Positions 23,369-31,438 of a stretch of 64,000 bases of DNA are shown here, in pieces. Source of the DNA: Phenylobacterium sp. (GTDB lineage: Bacteria; Pseudomonadota; Alphaproteobacteria; Caulobacterales; Caulobacteraceae). Each line of letters begins with the position of its first letter. Position 1 is the stretch's first letter. The stretch is taken from contig NZ_JAEUMN010000022.1 in the NCBI RefSeq assembly GCF_016793225.1, positions 49,450 through 113,449 on the forward strand, in the 5' to 3' direction. The position numbers and the translations under genes were made by a program. The notes beneath the pieces are model-generated. The model made no database searches. It was not told the origin of the DNA and saw only the letters and a program-made list of their open reading frames with translations.

Positions 23369-24760
23369 ATGGCGTCTGACGTTCTGGTGGTCGACGACGA
23401 GGCCGATATCCGCGAGCTGGTCGCGGGGATCCTCACGGATGAGGGGTACGACGTCCGCACGGCCAACGACTCCGAAAGCGCGCTTGCCGCCGTCCGGGCC
23501 CGCAAGCCTGCGCTGCTGATCCTCGACATCTGGATGTCGGGCGGCGGGATGGACGGCCTGGAGCTGCTGGACCTGGTCAAGACCCTCGACGGGGACCTGC
23601 CGGTCATCATGATCTCGGGGCACGGCAACATCGAGACCGCGGTCTCGGCCATCAAGCGGGGCGCCTACGAGTTCCTGGAGAAGCCCTTCAAGTCCGACCG
23701 GCTGATCCTGGTGGTCGAACGGGCGCTCGAGGCCGCGAACCTGCGGCGCGAGAACCGCAGGCTGCGCGCCCAGGCGATCACGCCCGAGGGTCTGCTGGGC
23801 CGCTCGATGGCCGCGCAGCAGCTGCGCCAGATGATCGCCAAGCTGGCGGGCGCCAACAGCCGGGTCCTCATCTCGGGCCCGCCGGGCTCGGGCAAGGAGA
23901 CCGTGGCGCGGCTGATCCATGGCGGCAGCCACAGGGCCCGCAACGAGTTCGTGCCGATCTCGGCCGCCGGCATGACGCCCGAGCGCATGGACGTCGAGCT
24001 CTTCGGTGAGGAGGGCGCGGGCGGCCGCCCCGCCAAGATCGGCGTCTTCGAGCGCGCCCACGGCGGCACGCTCTACCTCGACGAGGTGGCGGACATGCCG
24101 CGCGAGACGCAGAGCCGCATCCTGCGCGTCCTGGTCGAGCAGCGCTTCCGCAGGGTGGGCGGCGACGCCGACGTGCAGGTCGACGTCCGGGTGATCTCGT
24201 CCACCTCGCGCGACCTGCGCGAGGAGATCTCCGCCGGGCGCTTCCGGGAGGACCTGTTCCATCGGCTGAACGTGGTGCCGGTGAACGTCCCGGGGCTCTC
24301 CGAGCGCCGCGAGGACATCCCCGAGCTCATCGAGGACTTCATCACCCGCATCTGCGACGCCTCGGGCCTGCCCAAGCGGCGGCTGTCGGACGACGCGCTG
24401 GCCATGCTGCAGGTCCGCGCCTGGCCGGGGAATCTTCGCCAGCTGCGCAACAACGTCGAACGGATGCTGATCCTGGCGTCCGGCGCCGTCGGCGATCCGA
24501 TCACGGCGGACATGCTGCCGCCGGAGGCTTCCGTGAACGACCAGTCCGGGTCGCTGGGCGCCGAGCGGATCATCGCCCTGCCGCTGCGCGAGGCGCGCGA
24601 GGTCTTCGAGCGCGAATACCTCAACGCCCAGATGCTGCGGTTCTCGGGCAACATTTCGCGCACCGCCGCCTTCATCGGCATGGAGCGGTCGGCGCTGCAT
24701 CGCAAGCTGAAGTCCCTGGGCCTGTCGGGCGCCCGGGCGCTGGAATCCGAGGAGCTCTAG
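23369..24760 (+). CDS. ntrX: NtrX response regulator
   Basis: Receiver about 1-120 with phospho-Asp about 53 in LILDIWMSGG; AAA+ domain about 145-380 with GPPGSGKET and LYLDEVADMP; C-terminal Fis-type HTH (ISRTAAFIGMERSALHRKL). 463 residues. As in other alphaproteobacterial NtrX proteins the GAFTGA sigma-54 loop is absent (ELFGEEGAGGRPAKIG occupies the place). It starts 9 bases after ntrY with an AGGTGAAAG-like ribosome site and is followed closely by dat. It probably acts as an activator or repressor of sigma-70-type promoters. Confidence 0.95.
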   Translation: MASDVLVVDDEADIRELVAGILTDEGYDVRTANDSESALAAVRARKPALLILDIWMSGGGMDGLELLDLVKTLDGDLPVIMISGHGNIETAVSAIKRGAYEFLEKPFKSDRLILVVERALEAANLRRENRRLRAQAITPEGLLGRSMAAQQLRQMIAKLAGANSRVLISGPPGSGKETVARLIHGGSHRARNEFVPISAAGMTPERMDVELFGEEGAGGRPAKIGVFERAHGGTLYLDEVADMPRETQSRILRVLVEQRFRRVGGDADVQVDVRVISSTSRDLREEISAGRFREDLFHRLNVVPVNVPGLSERREDIPELIEDFITRICDASGLPKRRLSDDALAMLQVRAWPGNLRQLRNNVERMLILASGAVGDPITADMLPPEASVNDQSGSLGAERIIALPLREAREVFEREYLNAQMLRFSGNISRTAAFIGMERSALHRKLKSLGLSGARALESEEL

Positions 24761-24766
24761 GGGGCC

Positions 24767-25630
24767 ATGAGCCGCATCGCCTACGTCAACGGCCGCTTCG
24801 TTCCGAAGAGCCAGGCCACCGTCCATATCGAGGATCGCGGCTACCAGCTGGCCGACGCCGTCTACGAGGTGTGGGCCCTGTTCGACGGCAAGTTGGCCGA
24901 TCCCGAGGGCCACTTCGCGCGCCTCGAGCGCAGCCTCTCGGAGTTGCGCATCGACATGCCCATGAGCCGTAAGGCGCTGACCACGGTCCTGCGCGAGACC
25001 GTGCGCCGCAACCGGATCCGCGAGGGCCTGGTCTACCTGCAGGTCAGCCGCGGGGTCGCCCGCCGCGACCACGCCTTCCCGACCGTTCCGACGCCGCCTG
25101 CCGTGGTCGTCACCGTGAGCCGGGTGGACCGCGCGGCCACCGAGGCGCGGGCCGCCGCCGGGGTCGCCGTCGTGACCACCCCCGAAAACCGCTGGGGCCG
25201 CTGCGACATCAAGACCGTCGGCCTGCTGCCCAACGCCCTGGCCAAGCAGAAGGCCCGCGAGGCCGGGGCGGTCGAGGCCTGGTTCGTCGACGACCTGGGG
25301 CTCGTGACCGAGGGCGCATCCTCCAACGCGTGGATCCTCGACGGCGACGGCGTGCTGCGCACCCGCGACACCCAGGCCAACATCCTGCGGGGCGTCACCC
25401 GCCTGTCCCTCCTGGACGTCGCCCGCGAGGCGGGGCTGAAGGTCGACGAGCGGCCGTTCACGCCCGACGAGGCCGTGCAGGCGCGGGAGGCCTTCATCAC
25501 GGGCGCCGGCACGCTGGTGCTGCCGGTCACCCGGATCGACGGCAAGCCGGTCGGCGACGGCAAGGTCGGGCCGGTGGCCTCGCGACTGCGGCAGCTCTAT
25601 ATCGAGCGGGCCAAGGCGACCGCGATCTAG
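24767..25630 (+). CDS. dat: D-amino-acid transaminase (class IV PLP enzyme)
   Basis: Fold-type IV aminotransferase of 287 residues interconverting D-alanine/pyruvate and D-glutamate/2-oxoglutarate for peptidoglycan. RGYQLADAVYEVWALFDG, QVSRGVARRDHAFP (substrate-carboxylate site), the PLP lysine in CDIKTVGLLPNALAKQKA, and TEGASSNAW (phosphate) are visible. It follows ntrX by 6 bases with a GGGG ribosome site. The ntrX-dat-hfq order recurs across alphaproteobacteria. Branched-chain transaminase activity cannot be excluded, but the RxxRxH-type loop fits D-amino-acid use. Confidence 0.9.
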   Translation: MSRIAYVNGRFVPKSQATVHIEDRGYQLADAVYEVWALFDGKLADPEGHFARLERSLSELRIDMPMSRKALTTVLRETVRRNRIREGLVYLQVSRGVARRDHAFPTVPTPPAVVVTVSRVDRAATEARAAAGVAVVTTPENRWGRCDIKTVGLLPNALAKQKAREAGAVEAWFVDDLGLVTEGASSNAWILDGDGVLRTRDTQANILRGVTRLSLLDVAREAGLKVDERPFTPDEAVQAREAFITGAGTLVLPVTRIDGKPVGDGKVGPVASRLRQLYIERAKATAI

Positions 25631-25650
25631 GTTATGCGTTGACCTCTCTC

Positions 25651-25687
25651 GGGCGGATTTCCTGCAACCGCAGGAAAAGCACCGCCC
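25651..25687 (+). promoter_or_regulatory. Stem-loop in the dat-hfq intergenic leader
   Basis: Nested hairpin: outer GGGCGG (25651-25656) with CCGCCC (25682-25687), inner TTTCCTGC (25658-25665) with GCAGGAAA (25670-25677) and an AACC loop. It lies just after dat and 90 bases before the hfq GTG. It could end the dat transcript or form part of the hfq leader, where RNA structure may serve autoregulation, as known for E. coli hfq. Confidence 0.5.
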
Positions 25688-25695
25688 GTGATTGC

Positions 25696-25716
25696 AAGCG
25701 CCGCCGTTTGGCGCTT
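25696..25716 (+). promoter_or_regulatory. Second small hairpin in the hfq leader
   Basis: AAGCGCC (25696-25702) pairs with GGCGCTT (25710-25716) around a GCCGTTT loop, 59 bases before the hfq start. With the previous hairpin it makes the hfq leader unusually structured for this compact genome. Function not known. Confidence 0.35.
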
Positions 25717-25775
25717 AGCGTCACTCCCGTGTGTGGGCGGACGGCCGCCCGGCGACAACGAAAAGGCGGAAAGCC

Positions 25776-26021
25776 GTGAGCGACAAGAAACAGAACCTGC
25801 AGGACACCTTCCTCAACAGCGTGCGGAAGTCGAAGACGCCCCTCACCATCTTCCTGGTGAACGGCGTGAAATTGCAGGGCGTGGTGAGCTGGTTCGATAA
25901 CTTCTGCGTTCTTCTGCGCAGGGACGGGCAATCCCAGCTCGTCTACAAGCACGCGATTTCCACCATCATGCCGGCGCAGCCCGTGCAGCTCTACGAGCCG
26001 GCAGACGACGAGGCCGATTGA
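25776..26021 (+). CDS. hfq: RNA chaperone Hfq
   Basis: Sm-like hexameric RNA-binding protein, 81 residues, GTG start with a strong AAGGCGGAAAG ribosome site. Sm1: [20 protein letters not shown] (proximal uridine-binding site residues Q, F). [16 protein letters not shown] is the core. Sm2: [14 protein letters not shown], containing the YKHA motif of the proximal pore. The short acidic C-terminus is typical of alphaproteobacteria. Its stop overlaps the TTG start of hflX. An in-frame start upstream at 25731 would add 15 non-conserved residues and is rejected. Confidence 0.97.
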   Translation: MSDKKQNLQDTFLNSVRKSKTPLTIFLVNGVKLQGVVSWFDNFCVLLRRDGQSQLVYKHAISTIMPAQPVQLYEPADDEAD

Positions 26022-27343
26022 GCCCGACAAAATTCGTTGACCGCGAGGCGCCCGTGCAGGGCGCCATCGTCGTCCATCCCGACCGGGAAGGGCGCGCCGG
26101 CGCGCGCCAGCCCGAGGCGCGGCTGGAGGAGGCCGCCGGCCTCGCGCTCGCGCTCGACCTCGAGGTCCGCGAGGCCGTCATTGCGACCCTGCGCAAGCTG
26201 ACGCCTGCGACCCTGTTCGGCGGCGGCAAGGTGGAGGAGATCGCCGCGCGCGTCCGGGCGGCGGAGGCCGACGTGGTCGTCGTCGACGATGCGCTGACGC
26301 CTGTGCAGCAGCGCAACCTGGAGAAGGCCTGGCAGGTCAAGGTGATCGACCGCACCGGCCTCATCCTCGAGATCTTCGCCCGGCGGGCCCGCACCCGCGA
26401 GGGTCGGCTGCAGGTGGAACTCGCGCGCCTCACCTACGAGCGCTCGCGCCTGGTGCGCACCTGGACCCACCTCGAGCGCCAGCGCGGCGGCTTCGGGGTG
26501 ATGGGCGGCCCCGGCGAGACCCAGATCGAGACCGACCGGCGGCTCATCGCCGAGAAGATCGGCAAGCTGAAGCGCGAGCTGGAGGAGGTGCGCCGCACGC
26601 GGACCCTCGCCCGCTCGGCCCGCCGGCGCATCCCGTTCCCGGCGGTGGCGCTGGTCGGCTACACCAACGCCGGCAAGTCCACGCTGTTCAACCGGCTGAC
26701 CAAGGCCGAGGTGGTGGCGCAGGACATGCTGTTCGCCACGCTGGACCCCACCATCCGCGCGCTCAAGCTGCCCGACGGCCGGCCGGCCATGCTCTCCGAC
26801 ACCGTGGGCTTCATCTCCGACCTGCCGCATGAACTGGTCGAGGCCTTCCGCGCCACCCTGGAGGAGGTGCGCGAGGCCGACGTGGTGCTGCACGTGCGCG
26901 ACATCGCGAGCGCCGAGACCCGCGAGCAGGCGGACGACGTGCGTGCGGTCCTCGGCCAGCTCGACGTCGACATGGACGAGCGCCGCATCCTCGAGGTCTG
27001 GAACAAGGCCGATCTCCTCGACGCCGAGGCCCGCGCCGAGGTGCTGCAGGACGCCCGCCGCGCGCGGCCGCCCGCCATCGTGGTGTCGGCCGTCACGGGG
27101 CAGGGGGTCGACGACCTGCTCGCGGCGATCGCCGGGCTGGTCGACGAAGCCCCGCCCGTCCAGGTGCTGACGCCGCCCGGCGACGGCGCCGCGGTGGCCT
27201 GGCTCTATCGGCATGGGCGCGTCATCGAGCGCCGGGAAGGGGAGGACGGCGCGGTCACCCTCACCGTGAGCCTGACGCCCCAGGCGCTCGGTCAGTTCGA
27301 GCAGCAGTTTCCGGCGGCCAAGGTCGACGCCGCAGAGGGCTAG
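26018..27343 (+). CDS. hflX: GTPase HflX
   Basis: Ribosome-associated GTPase of 441 residues that can split stalled ribosomes after stress. N-terminal HflX domain about 20-190 ([20 protein letters not shown]), then the G domain about 200-370: G1 [10 protein letters not shown]3 [12 protein letters not shown]4 NKADLL. TTG start overlapping the hfq stop (TTGA), an unusual start codon but forced by the conserved N-terminal sequence and coupling. hfq-hflX is a conserved pair. Its stop overlaps that of the convergent DUF2059 gene by 4 bases. Confidence 0.95.
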   Translation: MSPTKFVDREAPVQGAIVVHPDREGRAGARQPEARLEEAAGLALALDLEVREAVIATLRKLTPATLFGGGKVEEIAARVRAAEADVVVVDDALTPVQQRNLEKAWQVKVIDRTGLILEIFARRARTREGRLQVELARLTYERSRLVRTWTHLERQRGGFGVMGGPGETQIETDRRLIAEKIGKLKRELEEVRRTRTLARSARRRIPFPAVALVGYTNAGKSTLFNRLTKAEVVAQDMLFATLDPTIRALKLPDGRPAMLSDTVGFISDLPHELVEAFRATLEEVREADVVLHVRDIASAETREQADDVRAVLGQLDVDMDERRILEVWNKADLLDAEARAEVLQDARRARPPAIVVSAVTGQGVDDLLAAIAGLVDEAPPVQVLTPPGDGAAVAWLYRHGRVIERREGEDGAVTLTVSLTPQALGQFEQQFPAAKVDAAEG

Positions 27344-27864
27344 GGCTTCGGGGCCTTCTCGGCGAGCGCCTTGAGGCGGTCGGGACAAGTCTGGCGGGCG
27401 CAGAGCTCGGCGGCCATCGCCGCCTGCATCTCGGGCATGATCGCCAGACTGGCGTCCGTGACGTTGCGCATCAGGACCGGCATCTTCGCGGCCATCGAGC
27501 GGCCGACAGGCGTCCGGTAGAACGCGAGTATTCCCTGCAGTTCCTCCTCGGTGAAGGTCTGCGCGTAGGCGTCGATGCTCACCGCCATGATCCGGGGCGT
27601 CACCCGCTGCAGGGCCGCCGACATCGCCTCGGCCATCTGCCCGGCCCTGGCCCTGGTCTCGGGACTCATCTCGGCGGTCGTGTGGGCCACCATCTGCTCG
27701 ATCATGCTCTTCGTCATGGAATCGAGGTTCGCGGTCATGCCGGTCTCGTCCATGAGCTGCTGCGCCAACTGCCGCTTGCCGTCGGCCGTCTGCGCCAGCC
27801 CCGGAGCGGGCCCGAGGCACATGCCGACGAGCGCGAGCGCTCCCACGATTCCTGCAGCGTTCAT
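27340..27864 (-). CDS. DUF2059-type secreted protein
   Basis: Exported protein of 174 residues. Signal peptide about 1-25 (ALALVGMCLGPAPGLAQ). The body is helical, with YAQTFTEEELQGILAFYRTPVGRSM, characteristic of DUF2059, whose function is unknown. The C-terminus has a Cys pair in CARQTCPD. I start at the ATG at 27864 (MNAAGIV), which has GGGGA six bases upstream; a start at 27894 would spoil the signal peptide. Stops of this gene and hflX overlap. Confidence 0.82.
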   Translation of the reverse strand: MNAAGIVGALALVGMCLGPAPGLAQTADGKRQLAQQLMDETGMTANLDSMTKSMIEQMVAHTTAEMSPETRARAGQMAEAMSAALQRVTPRIMAVSIDAYAQTFTEEELQGILAFYRTPVGRSMAAKMPVLMRNVTDASLAIMPEMQAAMAAELCARQTCPDRLKALAEKAPKP

Positions 27865-27911
27865 GACATTCCCCACCCCCACCGATCCCAGCAAGGCACA
27901 GCTCGGCGGAT

Positions 27912-28733
27912 TCAGGAAGAGCCGGCGCGCTCCCGGGCTTTCACCTCTTCCCAGAGCGCGTCCATCTCGCCGAGATCGGACTGGTCCGGCGTCCTTCCGC
28001 GCTTGGCAAGTTCTGCTTCGACGTATTTGAAACGACGAACGAACTTGGCGTTGGTGTATCGCACCGCGTCCTCGGGATCGACGTCGAGCGTGCGGGCGAT
28101 GTTGGCCACGACGAACAGGACGTCGCCGATCTCGTTGCGGGCCTTCTCCAGGTCGCCGGCCTCGATCTCGGCCAGCAGTTCGCCGACCTCTTCGTGCAGC
28201 TTCGCCACGACGTCCTGCACGCTGGGCCAGACGAAGCCCACCTGCGCCGCGCGCTTCGAGAGCTTCACCGCCCGGGTGAGCCCCGGGAGCCCGACGGGGA
28301 CGTCGTCCAGCAGGCTCTGGGCCTTTCCCTTGCCGGCGCGCTCGGCCGCCTTCAACGCCTCCCAGCCGGCCTTCTGGTGCTCCAGGCTGGCGTAGGTTTC
28401 CTCTGCGAAGACATGCGGATGGCGGCGGATCATCTTGTCGTTGATCGCCCGCACCACGTCGTCGAAGGCGAAGTCGCCGCGCTCCTCGGCCATGCGGGCG
28501 TGGAACACCACCTGCAGCAAGAGGTCGCCGAGCTCGTCCTTCAGGTCGGCGAGGTCGCCGCGCTCGATCGCGTCGGCGACCTCATAGGCTTCCTCCACCG
28601 TGTACGGCGCGATGGTGGCGAAGGTCTGCTCGAGGTCCCAGGGGCAGCCGTCTGCGGGGTCGCGGAGCCGGGCCATGATCGCAAGCAGGCGGTCGATCGG
28701 CTTCAGGTCGGCTGGCGGGGCAGGGCGTGTCAT
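27912..28733 (-). CDS. mazG: Nucleoside triphosphate pyrophosphohydrolase MazG
   Basis: Two-domain NTP pyrophosphohydrolase, 273 residues, removing aberrant dNTPs and lowering NTP/ppGpp-related pools. Each half has the MazG EEx-ExxD pattern: first YTVEEAYEVADAIERGD and DELGDLLLQVVFHA; second KLHEEVGELLAEIEAGD and EIGDVLFVVANIA. CPWDLEQTF near the N-terminus is the classical signature. It is usually found near hflX in alphaproteobacteria, as here. A terminator-like hairpin (28753-28782) precedes the gene. Confidence 0.95.
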   Translation of the reverse strand: MTRPAPPADLKPIDRLLAIMARLRDPADGCPWDLEQTFATIAPYTVEEAYEVADAIERGDLADLKDELGDLLLQVVFHARMAEERGDFAFDDVVRAINDKMIRRHPHVFAEETYASLEHQKAGWEALKAAERAGKGKAQSLLDDVPVGLPGLTRAVKLSKRAAQVGFVWPSVQDVVAKLHEEVGELLAEIEAGDLEKARNEIGDVLFVVANIARTLDVDPEDAVRYTNAKFVRRFKYVEAELAKRGRTPDQSDLGEMDALWEEVKARERAGSS

Positions 28734-28752
28734 CGGGGTCCGGAAATGCAGA

Positions 28753-28782
28753 ACGGCGCGCGGCGATCAGACCGCGCGCCGT
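28753..28782 (-). terminator. GC-rich stem-loop between mazG and the upstream secreted-protein gene
   Basis: Perfect 11-base stem, ACGGCGCGCGG against CCGCGCGCCGT, 8-base loop. On the minus strand it follows the gene at 28809-29297 and is trailed by TTCTGCATTTCC, only mildly T-rich. Likely an intrinsic terminator or 3'-end protector separating it from mazG. Confidence 0.6.
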
Positions 28783-28808
28783 CCGCTGGCGCAAGGATGT
28801 GCTGCCGG

Positions 28809-29297
28809 CTAGCGCTTGGCGAGTTCCTCGCCCCGGGCCAGCTTCCGGGCGAACCGATCGAACGTCCAGGTGGCGTCGCTCCAGGTCCAGTTGCCCACGG
28901 CCTGGCGGATGTCGCTTTCGTACCAGCGGTAGCTCACGGGCGTCGTGCGGCCGTCGGCGGCCACCACCTGGCCGTCGATGGTTGCGCCCCCGATGCCGAA
29001 GCTGTCGAGGGACAGTCCCGGCTTGTCGCCGAGCTGCTTGAACGTCGGGCGGTTGGGCTTCACGTCGGTGATGGTCAGCGAGATGCGCGCGCCATCGTAA
29101 GCGCCGGTCTTGGCCAGCGCCTTTTCCACCGAGGCGCGCAGGTCGCCGATCAGGATGTCGGCCTCCCGCATTCCGTAGGTCTTCTGGAACTTGGCCTGCA
29201 TCTCGGGCGACAGGCCCACGTCGACGGAGGCGGGGGCGGCAAACGCCGTGGCGGCGCTGGCGAGAAGGGCGGCTGTGGAGAGAGCTAGGAGGCGCAT
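28809..29297 (-). CDS. Secreted protein of unknown function
   Basis: 162 residues, with a clear signal peptide (MRLLALSTAALLASAATAFA, cut near APA). The mature part has ISLTITDVKPNRPTF and DGQVVAADGRTTPVSYRWYE, suggesting a beta-rich fold. I do not recognise the family with confidence. The start at 29297 has GGGAG eight bases upstream; a longer frame to 29354 adds 19 residues before the signal peptide and is rejected. It lies alone between the convergent small membrane protein region and mazG, ending at a hairpin. Confidence 0.75.
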   Translation of the reverse strand: MRLLALSTAALLASAATAFAAPASVDVGLSPEMQAKFQKTYGMREADILIGDLRASVEKALAKTGAYDGARISLTITDVKPNRPTFKQLGDKPGLSLDSFGIGGATIDGQVVAADGRTTPVSYRWYESDIRQAVGNWTWSDATWTFDRFARKLARGEELAKR

Positions 29298-29448
29298 TTG
29301 GGCTCCCGGGGTTCGTGTCCAGTAATTACGTAACATGTGGGTCGTCGGACGCATCTTCGCAAGTTCGTGAACGCGCGGGACGGTGACTCGCCTGAGAGGC
29401 GAATCCAGATAGCGTCGTCGGCGAATGGAAGCCCATGGAGCGAGCGCG

Positions 29449-29604
29449 ATGCGCGAGGCCGTCTTCCAACCGTCGCGAACCCTTGGCGTCGCGGCGCGCC
29501 CCAGCCGCCCTTGGCCGGCCGGCTATGGGCTCGCCCTGGGCGGGGCGGCGTCTCTCGCCCTGTGGGCGGGGATCCTCTGGCTTCTGGCGCGCGTCGTCGG
29601 GTAG
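29449..29604 (+). CDS. Small single-span membrane protein (51 residues)
   Basis: Short open frame, ATG at 29449 preceded by GGAG eight bases upstream, stop TAG at 29602-29604. The N-terminal half is basic and Pro/Arg-rich (residues 1-24). One transmembrane helix runs about residues 26-47 (LALGGAASLALWAGILWLLA). Codon use is as GC-rich at third positions as in neighbouring genes. No homologue is recalled with certainty. It stands alone between a minus-strand secreted protein and a minus-strand monooxygenase. Confidence 0.55.
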   Translation: MREAVFQPSRTLGVAARPSRPWPAGYGLALGGAASLALWAGILWLLARVVG

Positions 29605-29677
29605 GCGGTCCAGGGCTGGAGGGGGCCCACGAAGTCCCCACCCGTTTCTCGCCTAAGGAAGATTATCAGAAATATGC

Positions 29678-30061
29678 TTATGGGGTCCGGGCCAGGCCCA
29701 CGCCCCCCACCGGCGCTGTCTCGAAGCGCTCTCCGAAGCCCGCGATCAGAGGCCGCGCGGCCGTGATGGTCGCTTGCACCGCCGGGAGCCGAAGCGACGC
29801 GGCGTGGCTCGCGGCGCTGTCCCACACCTCGGTGATCCAGATCGCGTCGGGCGAGCCCGGATCCCTGGCGACGATGTAGCTCAGGCAGCCCGGCATCTCG
29901 CCCAGGCCGCTCATCAGCAGCGCCATGAGCTGATCCCGTTTCCCGGGCTGCGCCAGCATCTTGCCGATCAGGCCGTACATCGGGGCCGCGGCCGCGGCAT
30001 CAGAACCGGCCAGCACCGCCGCGGCGGCCGAGCCGCCCAGGAACTCGCGTCTTTCGAACAT
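29678..30061 (-). CDS. Tat-exported antibiotic-biosynthesis-monooxygenase-like (ABM) protein
   Basis: 127 residues. The N-terminus MFERREFLGG followed by an Ala-rich stretch is a twin-arginine signal. The mature part (about 95 residues) is a dimeric alpha/beta-barrel ABM domain: MYGLIGKMLAQPGKRDQLMALL, GCLSYIVARDPGSPDAIWITEVWDS. ABM proteins act on quinones, heme or signalling compounds; no substrate can be assigned. Tat export of an ABM protein is less common than the cytosolic form. An alternative upstream start (30091) would place 10 residues before the twin arginine. Confidence 0.82.
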   Translation of the reverse strand: MFERREFLGGSAAAAVLAGSDAAAAAPMYGLIGKMLAQPGKRDQLMALLMSGLGEMPGCLSYIVARDPGSPDAIWITEVWDSAASHAASLRLPAVQATITAARPLIAGFGERFETAPVGGVGLARTP

Positions 30062-30166
30062 CCGCCGAGGGTTACGTCCGGTGATCCCCATTGCAAGCCC
30101 CAGGGAAGCCGGGCTCTATCGCGTGAACGAAGCGGCCGTCAGAGCCGCTCTCGCATGGGAGGAAAG

Positions 30167-31438
30167 ATGACGCAGTCCGCCGGCGATGCGGGCGCGCGCG
30201 GAGGCTACGGCCTCCTGGTGCTGCTCACCCTGATGAACGTCATCAACTTCGTGGACCGCCAGCTGTTGGCGAGCTTCTCGAACTTCATCGTGCCCGACCT
30301 GGGACTCACCAACACCGAGTTCGGGCTCCTGACCGGCCTGGTCTTCATCGTGTTCTACGCGGTGGCCGGCTTCTTCATGGGCGCGCTGGCCGACATGGTG
30401 AACCGACCGCGCCTGATCGCGATCGCGATGTTCGCCTGGAGCGCGCTGACGGCGGCGTCGGGCCTGGCGAAGAACTTCGTCTCCCTGGCCATTCCGCGGG
30501 TCTTCATCGGGATCGGCGAGTCCGCGCTCACGCCCACGTCCATGTCGCTGCTCGCCGACCGGTTTCCTCCGGAAAGACGCGGGTTTGCGTCGGGATTCTA
30601 CTACATGGGCGTGCCGGTGGGCGTCGGCGTCAGCCTGCTCATCGCGGGCTTCCTCGGCCCGGCGATCGGCTGGCGGAACTGCTTCTTCCTGCTGGGCGCG
30701 ATCGGGGTCCTGTTCTCGCTGGTGGTGCTGCAGGTGAAGGAGACGCGGCCGCCCGCGGCGCACGGGGTCGAGCGGCCGAAGTTCGGCGAACTCCTGAAGG
30801 TGTTCGTGGCGGCGCTGAAGGCGTCCCCGCCCCTGCAGCTCACCATCGCCGCCGGCGTCGCCATCCACTTCCTCCTGGGCGCGGCCACCTTCGACCAGCT
30901 CTGGCTGGTCCGCGAGCGGGGCTTTGAGAAGGCCGAGATCGCCATCATTACAGGGCTGATCTCGGTGTTCGCGGGCGTGGCCGGCAATCTCTTCGGCGGC
31001 ATCGCCTGCGACCGCTTCGTCGCCGCCACGGGCCAGAGCCGCCCGATGTTCATGGTGTGGGTGCTGCTGGCGCTGCTGCCCATCAACCTGACCTATCGCC
31101 TGATCGATCCGCAGAACGCCATCTTCTGGCTCTGCCTGGTCGTGGGCTCCTTCCAGCTGGGCGTCTTCTACGGCCCGACCTTCTCGGCGGTGCAGGAGCT
31201 CTGCCCGCCCCAGGTCCGCTCCACGGTGGTGGCGTTCTACATCATGTCGCTGAACGTGGTCGGCCTGGGCATCGGCATCACCGGCAGCGGCATCATGGTC
31301 GACGTGCTGACCGCCCAGGGCAACACGCACCCCTACAGCTGGACCCTGTTCACCTTCACCGCCCTCTCGGCGCTGTCGATCCCCTGCTACTTCGCCGCGG
31401 CGAAGCTGTCGGGCCGCCGGCCCGCGCTGGCCGGCTAG
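30167..31438 (+). CDS. Spinster-like MFS transporter
   Basis: Major facilitator of 423 residues with 12 predicted helices. NVINFVDRQLLASF in helix 1 and ADMVNRPRLIAIAMFAWS between helices 2 and 3 match the Spinster/hexuronate-like group common in sphingomonads and Caulobacter. RVFIGIGESALTPTS is the helix 4 motif. A strong GGGAGGAAAG ribosome site 1 base before the ATG window sets the start at 30167. The stop overlaps the stop of the convergent purN-like gene by 4 bases. The substrate is unknown; relatives move lipids, steroids or aromatic acids. Confidence 0.88.
   Translation: MTQSAGDAGARGGYGLLVLLTLMNVINFVDRQLLASFSNFIVPDLGLTNTEFGLLTGLVFIVFYAVAGFFMGALADMVNRPRLIAIAMFAWSALTAASGLAKNFVSLAIPRVFIGIGESALTPTSMSLLADRFPPERRGFASGFYYMGVPVGVGVSLLIAGFLGPAIGWRNCFFLLGAIGVLFSLVVLQVKETRPPAAHGVERPKFGELLKVFVAALKASPPLQLTIAAGVAIHFLLGAATFDQLWLVRERGFEKAEIAIITGLISVFAGVAGNLFGGIACDRFVAATGQSRPMFMVWVLLALLPINLTYRLIDPQNAIFWLCLVVGSFQLGVFYGPTFSAVQELCPPQVRSTVVAFYIMSLNVVGLGIGITGSGIMVDVLTAQGNTHPYSWTLFTFTALSALSIPCYFAAAKLSGRRPALAG

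Noticed and set aside
19601-25072. A very long open frame (1823 codons) on the minus strand across ntrC, ntrY, ntrX and dat
   Set aside because: It is a GC-rich shadow of the true plus-strand genes: it contains no recognisable domains, while the plus strand has complete kinases, regulators and an aminotransferase.
25639-25667. TTGACC with a weak -10 before hfq as a promoter
   Set aside because: The -10 (CTGCAA) is poor and lies within the hairpin.
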